Shown here: positions 49,829-62,584 of the stretch, piece after piece
Position numbering within the stretch: the first letter of the stretch is position 1
Layout: every line of letters starts with the position of its first letter
Source: Aphidius gifuensis
Lineage: Eukaryota > Arthropoda > Insecta > Hymenoptera > Braconidae
DNA length: 64,000 nucleotides
Assembly: GCF_014905175.1 (NCBI RefSeq)
Contig: NC_057790.1
Coordinates: 186,001-250,000, forward strand
Direction: 5' to 3'
Program-made: the position numbers and the translations under genes
Notes under the pieces: generated by a model
What the model was told of the DNA's origin: nothing
Seen by the model: the letters and a program-made list of their open reading frames with translations, nothing else
Database searches by the model: none

Positions 49829-52800
49829 ATGAAAGGCAGTTTGTGGATTATTTTTTTTGCATTTGGATTAGTGTTAAGTTGTGTGGAATCTTGGAGTTAT
49901 GCTAGTAAACGTGAAGCTCAATGTGAAATATTAACAGTGTCAATGTGCAGTGGATTTAGATATAATAGCACAGCAATGCCAAATTTTATGGGACACACGG
50001 ATCAAATACAAGCTGAAAATGGGGTAAATATTTTATTTAATTTTCAATATTTATCAATGAAACTCTTTGATCTGCCGGCAATTTTTATCATCCAATGTTG
50101 TCACATGGATTAACTTGTAGATGACAATATTATCAGTCAATATATATCTTGATTCATGAGAAAAAAAATAAATAAATGTAATATCTAAAATTACAAAGCA
50201 TACCGTATATGTTATCATTGCACACTTGGCTTATTTATCTCTTGACGTTTATGGAAATCAAAAAGCATCACACTCAATTTCCATGTTATTTTGCAACATA
50301 AAATAACTCAGCTGCTAAGTAAGACCTCAATGTATGTCAACTATGCGCTGCAATCATTGGAGTTTTTTTTTTTTTTTGCCTTTCCTATGAAGCTTTTGAT
50401 ATATAAATTCCCTCATTAATTTTAAGCCTCTAAAAAACAACAATTTTCAGCCAAAATAAATTCATATAAAATCTTGTTAATATTATTATTTTTTTATGGT
50501 TTAAAATATACATGCAGACTTAATTTGACTTGAAGCTCTGAAATAAAATTATATTTCAAAAGAGTCAATATATAATGCTGCAATAAAAAAAAAGTTTATT
50601 TTTACTTGAAAAAATATATACGTAGAGGAAAAAAAAAAGTCATAAAACAGAGAATTATTTTGTGTTATTTGCTCGTATCTTATACTTTGGGTCTATAGTC
50701 TTCCTCATCCGGTTGAGAGGCAATTGAAGGACCTTCTCATCCTCTATACATATATATATATATAATTTTTTTTTTTTAATATGAAATAGCTTTACACACC
50801 TTTATGCGAAGATTTCTTCTTTTTTTTTTTTTTTTCTTATAGCTAAGGAAAAAATAAAATAAAAATACGCCTCTTCAAAAGAGCATGCCGCCTTAATGTT
50901 ATTACGCTAATAAAACTGAGCAAGCGAGAGTGAACCTCCAACTATAAATACCTCTTTCATGACTTTCAAATCCCTCAGAGATTAAACTTCATAACTTTGA
51001 CTCTTTTAATTTTTATATATAAAATTTATACAATAATATAATCCCTCTATTATAAATATGCAATTGCAATTTAAATTTTTAATTTATCTTCATAAATAAT
51101 AACCGGCATTCTTAAATGTATACAAATAAAAAAATATAATATATTTTTTTTATAAATTAATCCACTTGATTTTTATAAACAAACTTGAATGATGATGATT
51201 TTTTTTTTTTTTTTATAACATTTAATTACTCGTGTGTGTTTACGTTAACATACATCTAAAAATAGCCAATTTGTTTTGAACTTAAGACTCATCCCATTCA
51301 AGTTTTTTTTGTGTGTGTGTGTGATGAAATAAAAAAGAAATAAAAAAATAAAATATATAAACTAATCATCAACAGATGTAAGGGGTCTTCTTGAATATAT
51401 ATATATTTTTTTTTCATTTGAGTGGTTTTAAAAGAAGGACAGATAAACGAAAGCAAAGCTGTATTAGTTTGCGGGACATGCTTCAAAGATATCTTATCAC
51501 TGTTGAGCATCATCAAACGTACCGATCAAAATTGTCTTAATGTGTTTTTCATGTTACCTTGTTGCCCTTTTTTTTTTTTTTATTTATTTTAATTAAATTT
51601 GATTATCAATGCATGTGCGTGTTTATCCTTTTTATTATTTATATTTTCAAAAATTTAAACAAGGTGGTCTTCTGCGATATATTTACACTGAATTTGATTT
51701 TTCTTTTTTGTTTAAAAGAAATATATATATTTGTTAAGAAAAATTCGAGGAGTCATTTAGTTCGCGGTGAAAGGTTTTGTGGCGCGTTAAATTATACCTG
51801 GGGAAATATATAATACACGAGAGGAGGAGGAGGAGGATGAGAGAAACATTGACCACACTATCTGGGCATTACTGTTTCCTCTTTTTTTTTTTTTTTTTTT
51901 TATAACCACTCTTTCGCAACACAAAAATAATAAAAAATAAAAAATCTAATCCCCTGTTTTTTTTTTCTCCCATCAAATCCAAGTTTCTATAATTTTTTTT
52001 TAATCATAATTTTCATTTTTGATTACACTCAATTCGCTAAACAACATAAATTTGAAAAATTTTTTTTTTTAAAAAGAGATGAAGTAAATCGATGGAATTC
52101 ACGCTTTAATCCAGCGAAAATAATTCGTGTTCAATTCGTTTCGTCTGAAAATGGCCTGTGGAGAATATATCTTTTGATTCTTTCATTTCTACCGTTCGTT
52201 AGTTTGTGCGTATAGGTGCAGTTTGTATATATACATATAAAGTTAGCGAAAGACTGTGTGTTGCCAAAGGGGCCCTCTTTTTCTCTTATTTTTTTTTTAC
52301 GTCCCAGCGAATGGAGCAAGAAAAGCCGGAGCAATCTCTTTGTCGGTGTGCCTCGCGCAGTTTTTTTTCTTCTTTTCATTTTATTTTTTTATTTTTTTTT
52401 TTTTTTCATGCAACATACAAACTTCGAGGTCTTTACATCCCTTTTTTTATTATTTTTTATTTTTTTTATTTCACTGCCAACTTTAGACGGTCTTTATCGT
52501 TGTGTTTTTCTGACCTCGAAAGACGATCTTATCCTGTAAAACTGTTTTTAACACCGGAAAATTTAAAAACACATTATATGAAAGTGAAAGGAAAATTTTA
52601 ACAGTAAATGGAAATACAATATTCTTTTCTATACTTGTTTTTTTTGGTTGGATACCTAAATATTTTTTGAAAAAAAAAAAACCTTTTTTTTTTTTTCATT
52701 ATATCTATTGAAGGGGGGAGGAGGATGACTGTAATTTTTTTAGTCCTTCCAGGAAATGTAGACATTTGATAATTGACAGAGGCGCCTGAAATGAAAAAAA

Positions 52801-55221
52801 AAAACGATTTTATATTGTATTTTGAAATTGCAAGCCCTTATACCGGATGTAATGAAGTAGTAATCTTGGTGGTTTTGAAATTTTATTTATAGATTTAGCA
52901 ATAATGTAATTTCATTTAAAATAAATTATTATTTTTGTAATTGCAATTAAGTGCAGTGGTTGCAACCAAACAATACAAAACAATGACATTTTGTTGAAAT
53001 TGATGATGGCATCGTGCTGACATCTCGTTGATGTTGAAGAATTCGCGAGAGAAAAAGGACGTGATTTTGTAAAAGATTTCAACTCTCTTCTTCTTCTTCT
53101 TTTTTTGCGTTGAATGTTGGATAAGATGATGAAGAAGAAGTTGACGGGGCTGGATTCTTTGGCTTCCCACGTTGGATTGTTTATTTCTTTGATCCTTCTG
53201 TATGTGTATTCCCACGAATTGTATGCTCTGCAATGAGACTTTAATAAAAATAATAATGACAATGATGATGATGATAAAGCAAGATAATATTTTTCGTCAT
53301 ACTCATGAGCTTGCAAAACGACACGTACGTGGATAAAAATACTATCAAAAATTATATATATATATACAAACAAGTTTGCACATTTTTTTTTTCTTGATTT
53401 TATTTTTGGAGTAAATATTTTTCTTATTTTTCTGGAGATTCCAGGATACGTTGGGAATATTTTATTTGAGAAAAGAAAAGATCTTGACTTTAAAAAGACC
53501 AGAAAAAAATTTAAAAAAAAAAAAATGTCGAGAAGGTCGCTCTTGTTGTCTTGAAGATTCTTTCCGTTGTCAGTCAACGTTCTTCGTTTTTAAAATAAAA
53601 AAAAAAAAAACATTCTTTTGTTGCTTTATTCAATTTTTTTTTACATCTAGATATATTATACCTTTTGTCTTTGGGCTTTTTGCAATAATGCTCATTGTAA
53701 TACTTGCAAAGAGAAAAATAATTCATAAAAATTATTTATACGCCCACTTTTGTGTATTTTAACAAAACAATTAGTGATGACTTTTATTTTTATTCACAAG
53801 TAAAAAACTAGCACATTTTACCTAAGGTATTTTTTTTTTTTCTTTCATAGCCAGGTACACAAAAACCACCCACTGACTTTGCTTTCAAGGGAATAAATTT
53901 TTAGCGAGAAACTATATATATATATATCTTTTCTAATACAATTTTCTAAAGGTGATTAATTACCCATACCATTTTAAATCACTTTTTTTTCCTGTTCATT
54001 GTCGGTTTACCTTTTGACTAATGATCCATGAACAAAAACTAAATTTATCTAGGTGTTGACGACTTCTAGCTGTATTGTTAAAATATTACCGTGTAAATAT
54101 ACACAAACCGCAAAAAAAAATTTGTATTTTTGTGTTAATTTTAAAAAACATTCTTTTAAATTTGCAAATAATTTGGCCAGTAAGAAAACCCAGTTGAAAA
54201 ATAAATTTTCAAAATAGAAAATTTGTTTTTATATTTTATTTGATCGGAAAAAAAAGGAAAATAGATTCTTGGGGTAATTTTGCAGTCGAGACATATCTCG
54301 CTCGAAGGATATTCAAGTTGTATAGCATAAATTTTTTTTGTTGTGTTGAGATGGACCCTGTTTTGGAGCCTGAAGCTTTATGGCTATACGAGTTTATGGC
54401 GTTATTTTGTTGAGGCTATAATTTGGAAGCGCCGGAGAGCCTGGATCCCGTTCTCCATAATGGACCATTCTAAGGCCCCATAGTGAACACCCGTGATCGT
54501 CAAGAGGCGGGAAGAATGGGCGGGATAATTACCCCCAATGCCCACCACTCGTTATATTTCATTTATTTTTTTTTATCCATCATCAAAAATATATTATGAT
54601 AAAAATAAATAAAAATCATGAAAAAAAATATATATATACGCACATACACATATACAACAAGAGGCAATAAAATAAATAGAAGCTCTTAATTTTTTTTTGT
54701 TTTTATGCTAATAAAAAATATGAATGTATTAATAATAATATATTAACAAACATTATTTTATTGTTTCAGCTTAAACAATTTGCGCCACTTGTTCGCTACA
54801 ATTGTTCGCAACATATGCAATTTTTTTTATGTGCTGTGTTTGCACCAGTATGCCTCAATGGAATTCAAATACCAGCATGTAAACCACTGTGTTTGGCAGT
54901 AAGAAATGACTGTGAGCCAGCATTGGCAGAGCATAATTTACCCTGGCCCAACCTGTGGGACTGTGATCGTTTTTCTGACCAGAGTAAGTAGATCAGAAAT
55001 AATAATTATTTAAAATTAAAATCTAATTTTTGATGATTTCTTTAAAGATGAACTTTGTGTTCAACCACCACCAACATCAAGTGATGACATACTCCCAGAA
55101 ATATTACCACCATCATCACCTGAATTACCAATTTTACTTGGAAATAAAATGGTTACTCGTAAACCAATTAGTAGACATCGTCAGTGTCCACCAAATTTTG
55201 TAAAAGTTGATAATGTAAGTA

Positions 55222-55253
<32 letters not shown>

Positions 55254-56369
55254 ATTAATTAATTTAATTTAATTAATTTACAGATATCATTGTGTGCACC
55301 TCGTTGTGGAGCAGATGCTTATTATCGTGGTGATGATAAAAAATTTGCTGTACGTTGGATGACTGGTTGGGCATGGCTGTGTTTTTTATCAACGTTATTT
55401 ACACTATTAACATTTTTAGTTGAGCCATCACGTTTTCGTTATCCAGAACGTCCAATAGTATTTTTAGCATTGAGCTATAATCTTTTATCATGTTTATATA
55501 TTGTTAGAGGTTTTGTTGGACCAGAGGTATTTAGTTGTGCAAGCCAATATGATGGTTCAAGTTATGTACCAATTGAAAATGGTCTTCAAAGTATGCCATG
55601 TACATTTTGGTGGATATTTAAATATTATTTAAGTTTATCAAGTAGTATTTGGTGGTCAATACTTTGTGGTTGTTGGTTATTGAGTGCTAGAAATGAATGG
55701 AGCACAGAGGCATTACATAATATATCTGGTTGGTTCCATTCAATTGCTTGGGGTTTACCATTATTATTTATTGGTGGTAGTTTATTAACTAAAAATATTG
55801 TTGCTGATGAATTAATTGGTTTATGTCAAATATCAGATGAATTGTCATTATGGTGGGATATATTACCACATTGTTTATTATTATTATTAGGTTGTATATT
55901 TGGTTGTATTGCTGGTGTATCATTGATACGTATTAGACAAGCCATTAGAAGTTCTGGTAAAAGTTCAACAAAATTAGAAAGACTTATGACTAGATTAGGT
56001 ATATTTGGTGTATTATATGCATTACCAGCAATTGTTGAACTTTTGTGTGCACTTCATGAATCATCAGTACGACCAAAATGGCGTGAATTTGCATTAATGA
56101 CTGCTGAAGATTGTCGTTTAAATAATAAATGTATACCTGGACCAGTTTATTTATCATCTGGTCTTGAAGTATTATTATTAAGAACATTTTTAAGTTTATT
56201 TGTTGGTATAACATCAGGCATGTGGGTCTGGTCTGGTAAAACTTGTCGTGCATGGAGTAAACTTATTGCTGCACCAAGTAAATCAACAAGACGTTCAGTT
56301 AATGGACCACTTATTCAAACAAACAAAACATTTCAGGCTGTTAAAATTGATGGAATTAGTGCATCCTAA
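49829..56369 (+). CDS. Frizzled Wnt receptor (Fz4-like subclass likely)
   Basis: Frizzled proteins bind Wnts through an extracellular cysteine-rich domain and signal through Dishevelled. Exons are 49829-50023, 54770-54983, 55048-55214 and 55284-56369, giving about 553 residues. A signal peptide (MKGSLWIIFFAFGLVLSCVES) leads into the CRD: CEILTVSMCSGFRYNSTAMP, NFMGHTDQ, FFLCAVFAPVC, then CEPALAEHNLPWP and LWDCDRF. After a linker come seven TM helices, with FLVEPSRFRYPERPIVFLAL, KLERLMTRLGIFGVLYALPA and the ITSGMWVWSGKT block. The Dishevelled-binding KTxxxW motif is present as KTCRAW (K511-W516). The CRD and tail look closest to FZD4 from memory; orthology to Drosophila fz4 is likely but unproven. 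An in-frame upstream TTG is not a start; ATG 49829 precedes the signal peptide. Intron 1 is 4.7 kb. Confidence 0.92.
50024..54769. other. Large first intron of the Frizzled gene
   Basis: The intron splits the CRD after about 65 codons. It is mostly AT-rich with long T runs, but includes GC-balanced islands at about 51735-51870, 52120-52360, 52960-53240 and, most distinct, 54280-54550. Open frames in it cross homopolymers and look unlike proteins. It is a good candidate for enhancers. Confidence 0.5.
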
Positions 56370-57222
56370 AATTTATATTATTATTACTACCAAATTATTG
56401 TATTAATTATTTTGTATATAATTTATTTTTTTTTCTTTGTATATATACTTTGTACATTTGTTTTATATTAATAGTAATAAATAATTGTAATAATGATAAT
56501 TATAATCATATTTTTTATTGTATGTAAAAATGATAAATATATTTGATAATTTTATAGAAAAAAAAGAACAAAATTTACATGTAATTAATTTGTTTTTATT
56601 TTAATATTAATAATTTCATTATCGTAAAATAAAAACCTGCATTTTTTAAATTCAAATTTTAAATTAGTCATCCATTTGGTCAAAATGAAATTTACATTAC
56701 CGACATCAATGATAAGCACAATTTCATTCTTATCTTAATTTTCAAACACACACACACGCAGACACGTACTATGTTGACATAGCATTTTTTTTTTTTTATA
56801 CATAATTTTAGATCTCAGCTTGTATAAATTTCTTTTCTGTGTGCATATACTTGAAAAAAAAATATAATAAAAACTGGAGAGAGAGATATTAAATTATATA
56901 CAGCTGCCAATCTGCCATTGCCAAAGCCATGAGGTCGCAATAATCATGACTACTGTTATAGTTACTCATAAATATTAAAACTTACTTATTGTGTGTGCAT
57001 TTAAAATATAAAATTCTTCAATAGCTTGTCATCATCATCATCATCACAACAGTGCTGATCAGTGCTGATATAAAAAGTTAAAGTGAACTTTTACTTTTTT
57101 ACTATTTTCGAATTTTTATTGTGTCAAAATTTGCACATAATCATGTTTCAATTATAAATACCTAATAGTTAATAATTGAATATATTGAAATTTAAAAAAA
57201 AAAGTACAAAGATTGTTGAATA
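56370..57222. other. Spacer between the Frizzled and USP16/45 genes
   Basis: It contains the Frizzled 3'UTR and the USP promoter region. Features seen: a short CA run near 56747-56757, a TCATCA run near 57030-57045 and a repeated CAGTGCTGAT (57051 and 57061). No coding frame. Confidence 0.5.
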
Positions 57223-60200
57223 ATGGGGAAAAATAAAAATCGTCAGCCTGATATTACTGATGACGCCAGTTTACATTCATCTGAATCAGAAAATGAACAA
57301 AATTCAGGTTAGAAATTTATTAACAAATCAATTAAATAGATATACATATAATAATCCAATAAAATTATCCAAAAATTATTATTAATATATTAAAAATATT
57401 ATAAAACAAAGAAAAAATTAATTTTAATTTTTTCTTAAAATTTTTTTTAGGTAGTCCAAAATGTTCACATATTGGAAAATCAGTATGTGCTAAAAAGCTT
57501 AAAAAATTTTTAAAAACAAGTGGTATACTTACTGAGTGTAAAACTTGTGAAAAAATAAAAAATGATGAATCATCATCAGCTCAAGATAATAAAAAACAAG
57601 AAGAAAAACAAGATCAAGATGAAGATGAAGAAGGGGTAAGATAATAAAATTAAAATTATAATATTATAAAGAAAATATTATTTATAATTAATATTTGTTT
57701 TTTAATATTTATATATTACTCTATATAGTTTGTATCAATGCCACCACCTTTATGGATTTGTCTTCAATGTGGTAATCAAGCATGTGGTAGAACACAAAGA
57801 CAACATGCCAAACAACATTTTGAAACACCACACAGTGACAAACATTCATTAGCAATTGAATCACACAATTGGCAAATATGGTGTTATGAATGTGACAATG
57901 ACGTACCAGCTGATTCAACAAAGCCACTACTTGAAACTGTTGAATTTATTAAAAAATTAGCAACAACATCTTACACACCATCACAGCCAGTTTTAAAAAA
58001 GCTACCATCAATTGAACAACAACAACAACAACAACAACAGCCACCAGATTATAATAAATTAACAAAATTACCATCATCATCATCATCACCAACAAAAGAT
58101 AAACAAAAAATTTTAACAAATTTAACTCGTGTTGGTGGTCTTATGAATCTTGGTAATACATGTTTTTTTAATTCAGTTATGCAGTGTTTAGCACAAACAC
58201 CATTTCTCGTTAAAGTACTTGAAGATTTACGTGAACCTGGTGAAAAATTTCATTTACCTGGTGGTAAATTTAAATTAACAGATAATGAAAATACTGATGA
58301 ACAAGAATTACCAATAATTGAGGGTACACTTGATGGTTGGGGTAATTTTACATCAATATTACATAAAACACTTGTTGAAATGCAAAATTCTGATAGTAAT
58401 CAAACATACAGACCATCTGAATTATTAAATTCATTTAAAAGAAATAATCCACATTGTATGGATGGTGGTCAACATGATTCACATGAATTATTACGTCATT
58501 TACTTGAATTAGTACGTAGTGATGATTTACGACGTTATCAAAGTATAATATTATCACAAGTTATTGGTGATAAATCAAAACGTCAATCTGTTGATGAAAT
58601 TAAAAAAGCACATGTTAAATTTTATGGTAATCAAGCTAGTAATAGATATCTTGGTACTGAACAAGTATTTCGTGGTGTATTAGTATCAACACTTGAATGC
58701 TCAGAATGTAAACATTCATCACAAAAAACTGAAACATTTTTAGATTTAAGTTTACCAGTTATGGTTGAAAAACCACAACCACCAATATTTCATAAAAAAA
58801 ATCATACAACTGATAATGAAACATATGATATTAGTGGTAATCCAATTGTTGTTAAACCATCAAAACATCAATTAAAAAAAGAAAAAAATACAGCAATTAA
58901 AAATAGACGTAAAAATCGTAAAAAAAATGATATTAATATTCATAATAATTCTAATAATTCTAATAATAATAATAATAATAATGAAAATAATAATTCAAAT
59001 GATAAAAGTGTTGAAGAATGTTCTGGTAGTGTGTTCTCATGTTCTGAATCAGAAGAAAGTGATGCTGATATTGAGGATAATGTTGAAGCTGATGATAATG
59101 GTAAATCATCAATGTTAAAAAAATTTGGTTGGGAAAATAATAAAGAACTATCACATGAAGATCTTATAAAAATAATCGATGATAGATTATCACCAATGAT
59201 TGATTTAAATAATGAAATTGATGATTTTAATAATATGGATAATATCAATAATACTAATAATGATGAAAATTTTAATGATTTAATTTTAGCAGATGTTCCA
59301 TTAGATCCAATGATGATTGATGGATTATCAAACAATTGTGATTATGCTAAAAATATAATGGATAGTCCAATAATTGATGATAATAATATTAATAATAGAT
59401 CACAATCATCATCAACAAATTCATTGAATGTTAATTGTGAATCAAGTCCAGAAAGAATGAATATTAGTCCATTAGAAAGTCCAGATACATCAATGTTAAT
59501 ACCACATAATATTAATGATGATATATCATCATCATCATCACCACTACCACTACCACTACCACCAACATCAACATCATCATTATCATTAATATTAACACCA
59601 ACACCAGCACCACCAGCACCACCACCATTACCATTACCATTACCAGATATATCAACAACAAATAAAACAAGATTTTCTGATGCTGAAACTGATGAATGTT
59701 GTTCACCACCAGAAATTGATAATAATAATAAAAAATTATTATCATTAAATAATGGTATTGTTAATGTTACACGTGATGTAACAAAATTATCATTAAATAG
59801 TCAACAATCATCAACAAGATATAATGTTAAAGATGGTGATTGTTCAATACAATCATGTTTAAATCAATTTACACAACTTGAATTAATGACTGGTAGTAAT
59901 AAAGTTGGTTGTGAAGCATGTACAGCTAGAGAAAATAAAAAAGATGGTAAATTAGTTTGTACACCATCAACAAAACAATATCTTGTATCAAAAGTACCAC
60001 CTGTATTGATATTACATTTAAAAAGATTTCAATCACAAAGATTTGGATTTAGAAAATTATCAAAACATGTATCATTTCCATTACTGTTGGATCTTTCACC
60101 AGTATGTAAATATCATGATAAACCTAAAATATATTCGCTGTATGGATTAGTTGAACACAGTGGAACAATGCATGGTGGACATTATGTTGCATATGTTAAA

Positions 60201-60545
60201 GCTAGAAAACCACTTGATCCAGATGATCCAAGATGGGAATTTTTACCTAAAAAAAATACTGAAGAAGTTGATGATAATTCTAGTGATACTAGCTCGGATT
60301 TTGAAATTATTGATGCAACTGATTCAACAACTGATTCAACTAAAGTTGAACCACCACCTGGAAGATGGTACTATGTTTCTGATTCAAGGTAAAATTATTT
60401 TTATATATTATTTATTAACTTACAACAGCCCAGGTGTTATTAACTTTATTGTGGGTACTTGGTTTGTTACAGAGTCGTCGAGATTGATGAAGCAACTGTT
60501 CTTTCAAAAGAAGCTTATCTTTTATTCTACGAAAGAATTCAATGA
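57223..60545 (+). CDS. Usp16-45: Ubiquitin carboxyl-terminal hydrolase 16/45
   Basis: USP16/USP45 are cysteine deubiquitinases with an N-terminal ZnF-UBP; USP16 acts on histone H2A and ribosomal substrates, USP45 on ERCC1. Exons are 57223-57307, 57451-57635, 57729-60388 and 60473-60545, giving about 1,000 residues. The ZnF-UBP begins at CSHIGKSVC and continues through LWICLQCGNQACGR and WQIWCYECD. The catalytic Cys box GLMNLGNTCFFNSVMQCLAQ has C235; the His box HSGTMHGGHYVAYVKAR has H908; the third residue is D975 in WYYVSDSR. Between the UCH halves lies a long Asn-, Ser- and Pro-rich insert (about residues 460-760), much of it ATA/AAT, TCA and CCA repeat. The finger cysteines (CSECKHSS; GCEACTARENK) are present. 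The ending ..YLLFYERIQ is typical. The enzyme looks active. Confidence 0.93.
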
Positions 60546-61524
60546 TGTCAAATTTATTTGTAAAAAGACCCAACAATATATATTTTTTTTTTTCCACAAA
60601 CTCATGAGGATTTCATTGATGATCTATTAGTAATTAATTCTAATTAATAGGTAACAATTTTTGTTTTTTTTTTTCCTTGAAATAATTAATTACAACTTTT
60701 CTTTAATTATTAAAAATATTATACTGATTTAAAATAATTTTAAACACTGAGGTTAAAACTAAAAAATTAAATTCATGAATTTTGAAAAAATATAATAATG
60801 ATATTTGTTTTGTTATTATTTAAATATTTTATCAATAGTAATTTCCTGATTATTCTTCAGTTTGTAATAATTTAAAGATCATTAACTCTCTAAATTTGAA
60901 AAACATTTTTCCATATTTTTTGTCATCTGTTAAATAAAAAAATATATAAATAAATAAAAATTAAATTTACATCACTTGTTTATGGAAAATTATTAATCTA
61001 TTTTAAATAAATTAACAAGCAAGAGATTTTTTAATGAATAATTTATCTTTTTTATATATAACTTTGATATTTAATAATGATGATGATGATGGTTGCTTGG
61101 AGAATAAAAAACATTAATAAATATTGGCTGATTTAACTTGCTTGATTAATTTTTCCCTATTTCTACATTAATATAAAATTTATTTTTAAATATTTTAGGT
61201 GATTATAATGACTGAGCAATAAAATATAGTTGAATAAAGTAAATTTACGTTTTTTTACAAGTTTAAAAAAAATAATAAAATAAATCATACAAGTTTTATT
61301 TAAAACTAAAAATTGATATGAAAAATCAGATGAGAATATCTAAAAGACATTAAAATTAAAAAAATTTAAATTTTAAAAACAATATTATATCTGTTTATGA
61401 AAGATAATTAATTATTTTTTTTTTATAAGCGTGCGAAAGTAATTTTATTATCATACATGAATCTCATGTTTCGAACAACTAATAATAAACAAAAACAACA
61501 ATGTTAATTATATAATTGGATTAC
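60546..61524. other. Spacer between USP16/45 and the six-cysteine peptide gene
   Basis: It is very AT-rich, with a GAT run near 61077-61090. It includes the USP 3'UTR. No coding frame, RNA gene or repeat family was seen. Confidence 0.55.
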
Positions 61525-61697
61525 TATAAAAAGACGTAATGCACTTGGAATTATCAACAGAACGAATTGAACTGTCTTCGATTGATAATCATCATTGACA
61601 ATAAAAGTGTAAGTTTTAAAAAATTAATTTCTTTAAATTGTTCAACAAATTTAATTTAAACTATTTTTTTTTCAATTAAATATAGATACTTAACACA
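61525..61697 (+). promoter_or_regulatory. TATA promoter, noncoding exon and 5'UTR intron of the six-cysteine peptide
   Basis: TATAAAAA starts at 61525. An initiator-like TTATCAACAG puts +1 near 61556, 31 bases downstream. Noncoding exon 1 ends at 61608 before GTAAGT; a 77-base intron ends with TATAG at 61685, leaving 12 untranslated bases before the ATG. Confidence 0.65.
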
Positions 61698-61979
61698 ATG
61701 AAGAAGTGCTTCAGTTTGATGATGGTGGCTGTGTTGTTGATATCAATTGCAACACCAGGACTATCAAAACCAAAACCAATACTACCACTTATTGCTGCTG
61801 GTGCTGGTCTTGGATCACTTGCTGTTGGAGCGGGTGCACTTGGTGTTAGTGCATCAAGATGTCAACTAAATTGTCATCTTAATGATTGGAAAGCTCGTGA
61901 TCGTAAATGTGGTGGTGGTGGTGATGGATATTCTTATGCTGGACCTGTTCATGGAACATGTTACTGCTGTCGTGAGTGA
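61698..61979 (+). CDS. Small secreted six-cysteine peptide, CS-alpha-beta-like
   Basis: Not recognised by name. The precursor is 93 residues. A signal peptide (MKKCFSLMMVAVLLISIATP, cleavage likely after about residue 23) is followed by a short KPKP stretch and a Gly/Ala-rich hydrophobic segment (residues 28-53), then a cysteine domain with C55, C59, C71, C88, C90 and C91. The CxxxC (55-59) and CxC (88-90) pair is the geometry that links helix and strand in CS-alpha-beta folds such as insect defensins, but the terminal CC and the Gly-rich loop (GGGGDG) are unusual, so fold membership is tentative. A secreted antimicrobial or other effector is the most likely class. The gene has a strong TATA promoter and a tiny 5'UTR intron. 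Confidence 0.8.
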   Translation: MKKCFSLMMVAVLLISIATPGLSKPKPILPLIAAGAGLGSLAVGAGALGVSASRCQLNCHLNDWKARDRKCGGGGDGYSYAGPVHGTCYCCRE

Positions 61980-62584
61980 ATAAGTCAAACTGAAATTTCA
62001 ATTATTTACTTTAAATAAAATAATAAAGTATTATGATGATTATTAGAAATGATACAATACTAAGACATTCTAAAAAAGTATTTTTTTATTTCGATTATCA
62101 TGTAAATTTAATTAATAAAAAAAATCTATTTGTGGGAAATTAAAAAGCAATTGTGGTTTTTTTCTTACCAAGGCTAATTTATCATCACTAGCCCCAGATC
62201 ATCAAAATTCAAAAAAAATTTATATTTTCAATTTTCAATAATTTTTAACGATTCGAAATTTCCATTTCGAAAGTTTCGAAATAGTTTCTCTAGCTACAAA
62301 CCAAGAATACTATATCGTAATACCTTTAGTACTCTTGCTGGTAATTGGATAATTCAACCAACTGGTAAAAATGGCTGAGCAATGAAATAATAATTATTAT
62401 TATCATTATCTTTTTCTCTCCCCACTTGGCAAACATTTATCGAAAAAAAAAAAAAGAAAAAATAGATCTGGCTGTGTGTGTATCGTCTACCAAATAAATT
62501 CTGACAGTCAGTTAATAACTCCCTGAGCTTGCAGCAAATACATACGAATCGTTGATAAATATTTATCAAGCAAAATAATCAACG
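61980..62584. other. Spacer between the six-cysteine peptide and GMP reductase
   Basis: AATAAA-type signals at 62016-62027 mark the peptide gene's 3' end. Bases 62200-62584 are the GMP reductase upstream region, with no TATA box that I trust. No coding frame. Confidence 0.5.

Noticed and set aside
52912..53577. 221-residue minus-strand open frame in Frizzled intron 1
   Set aside because: It crosses long A/T runs, is Lys/Phe/Ser low complexity and has no recognisable domain.
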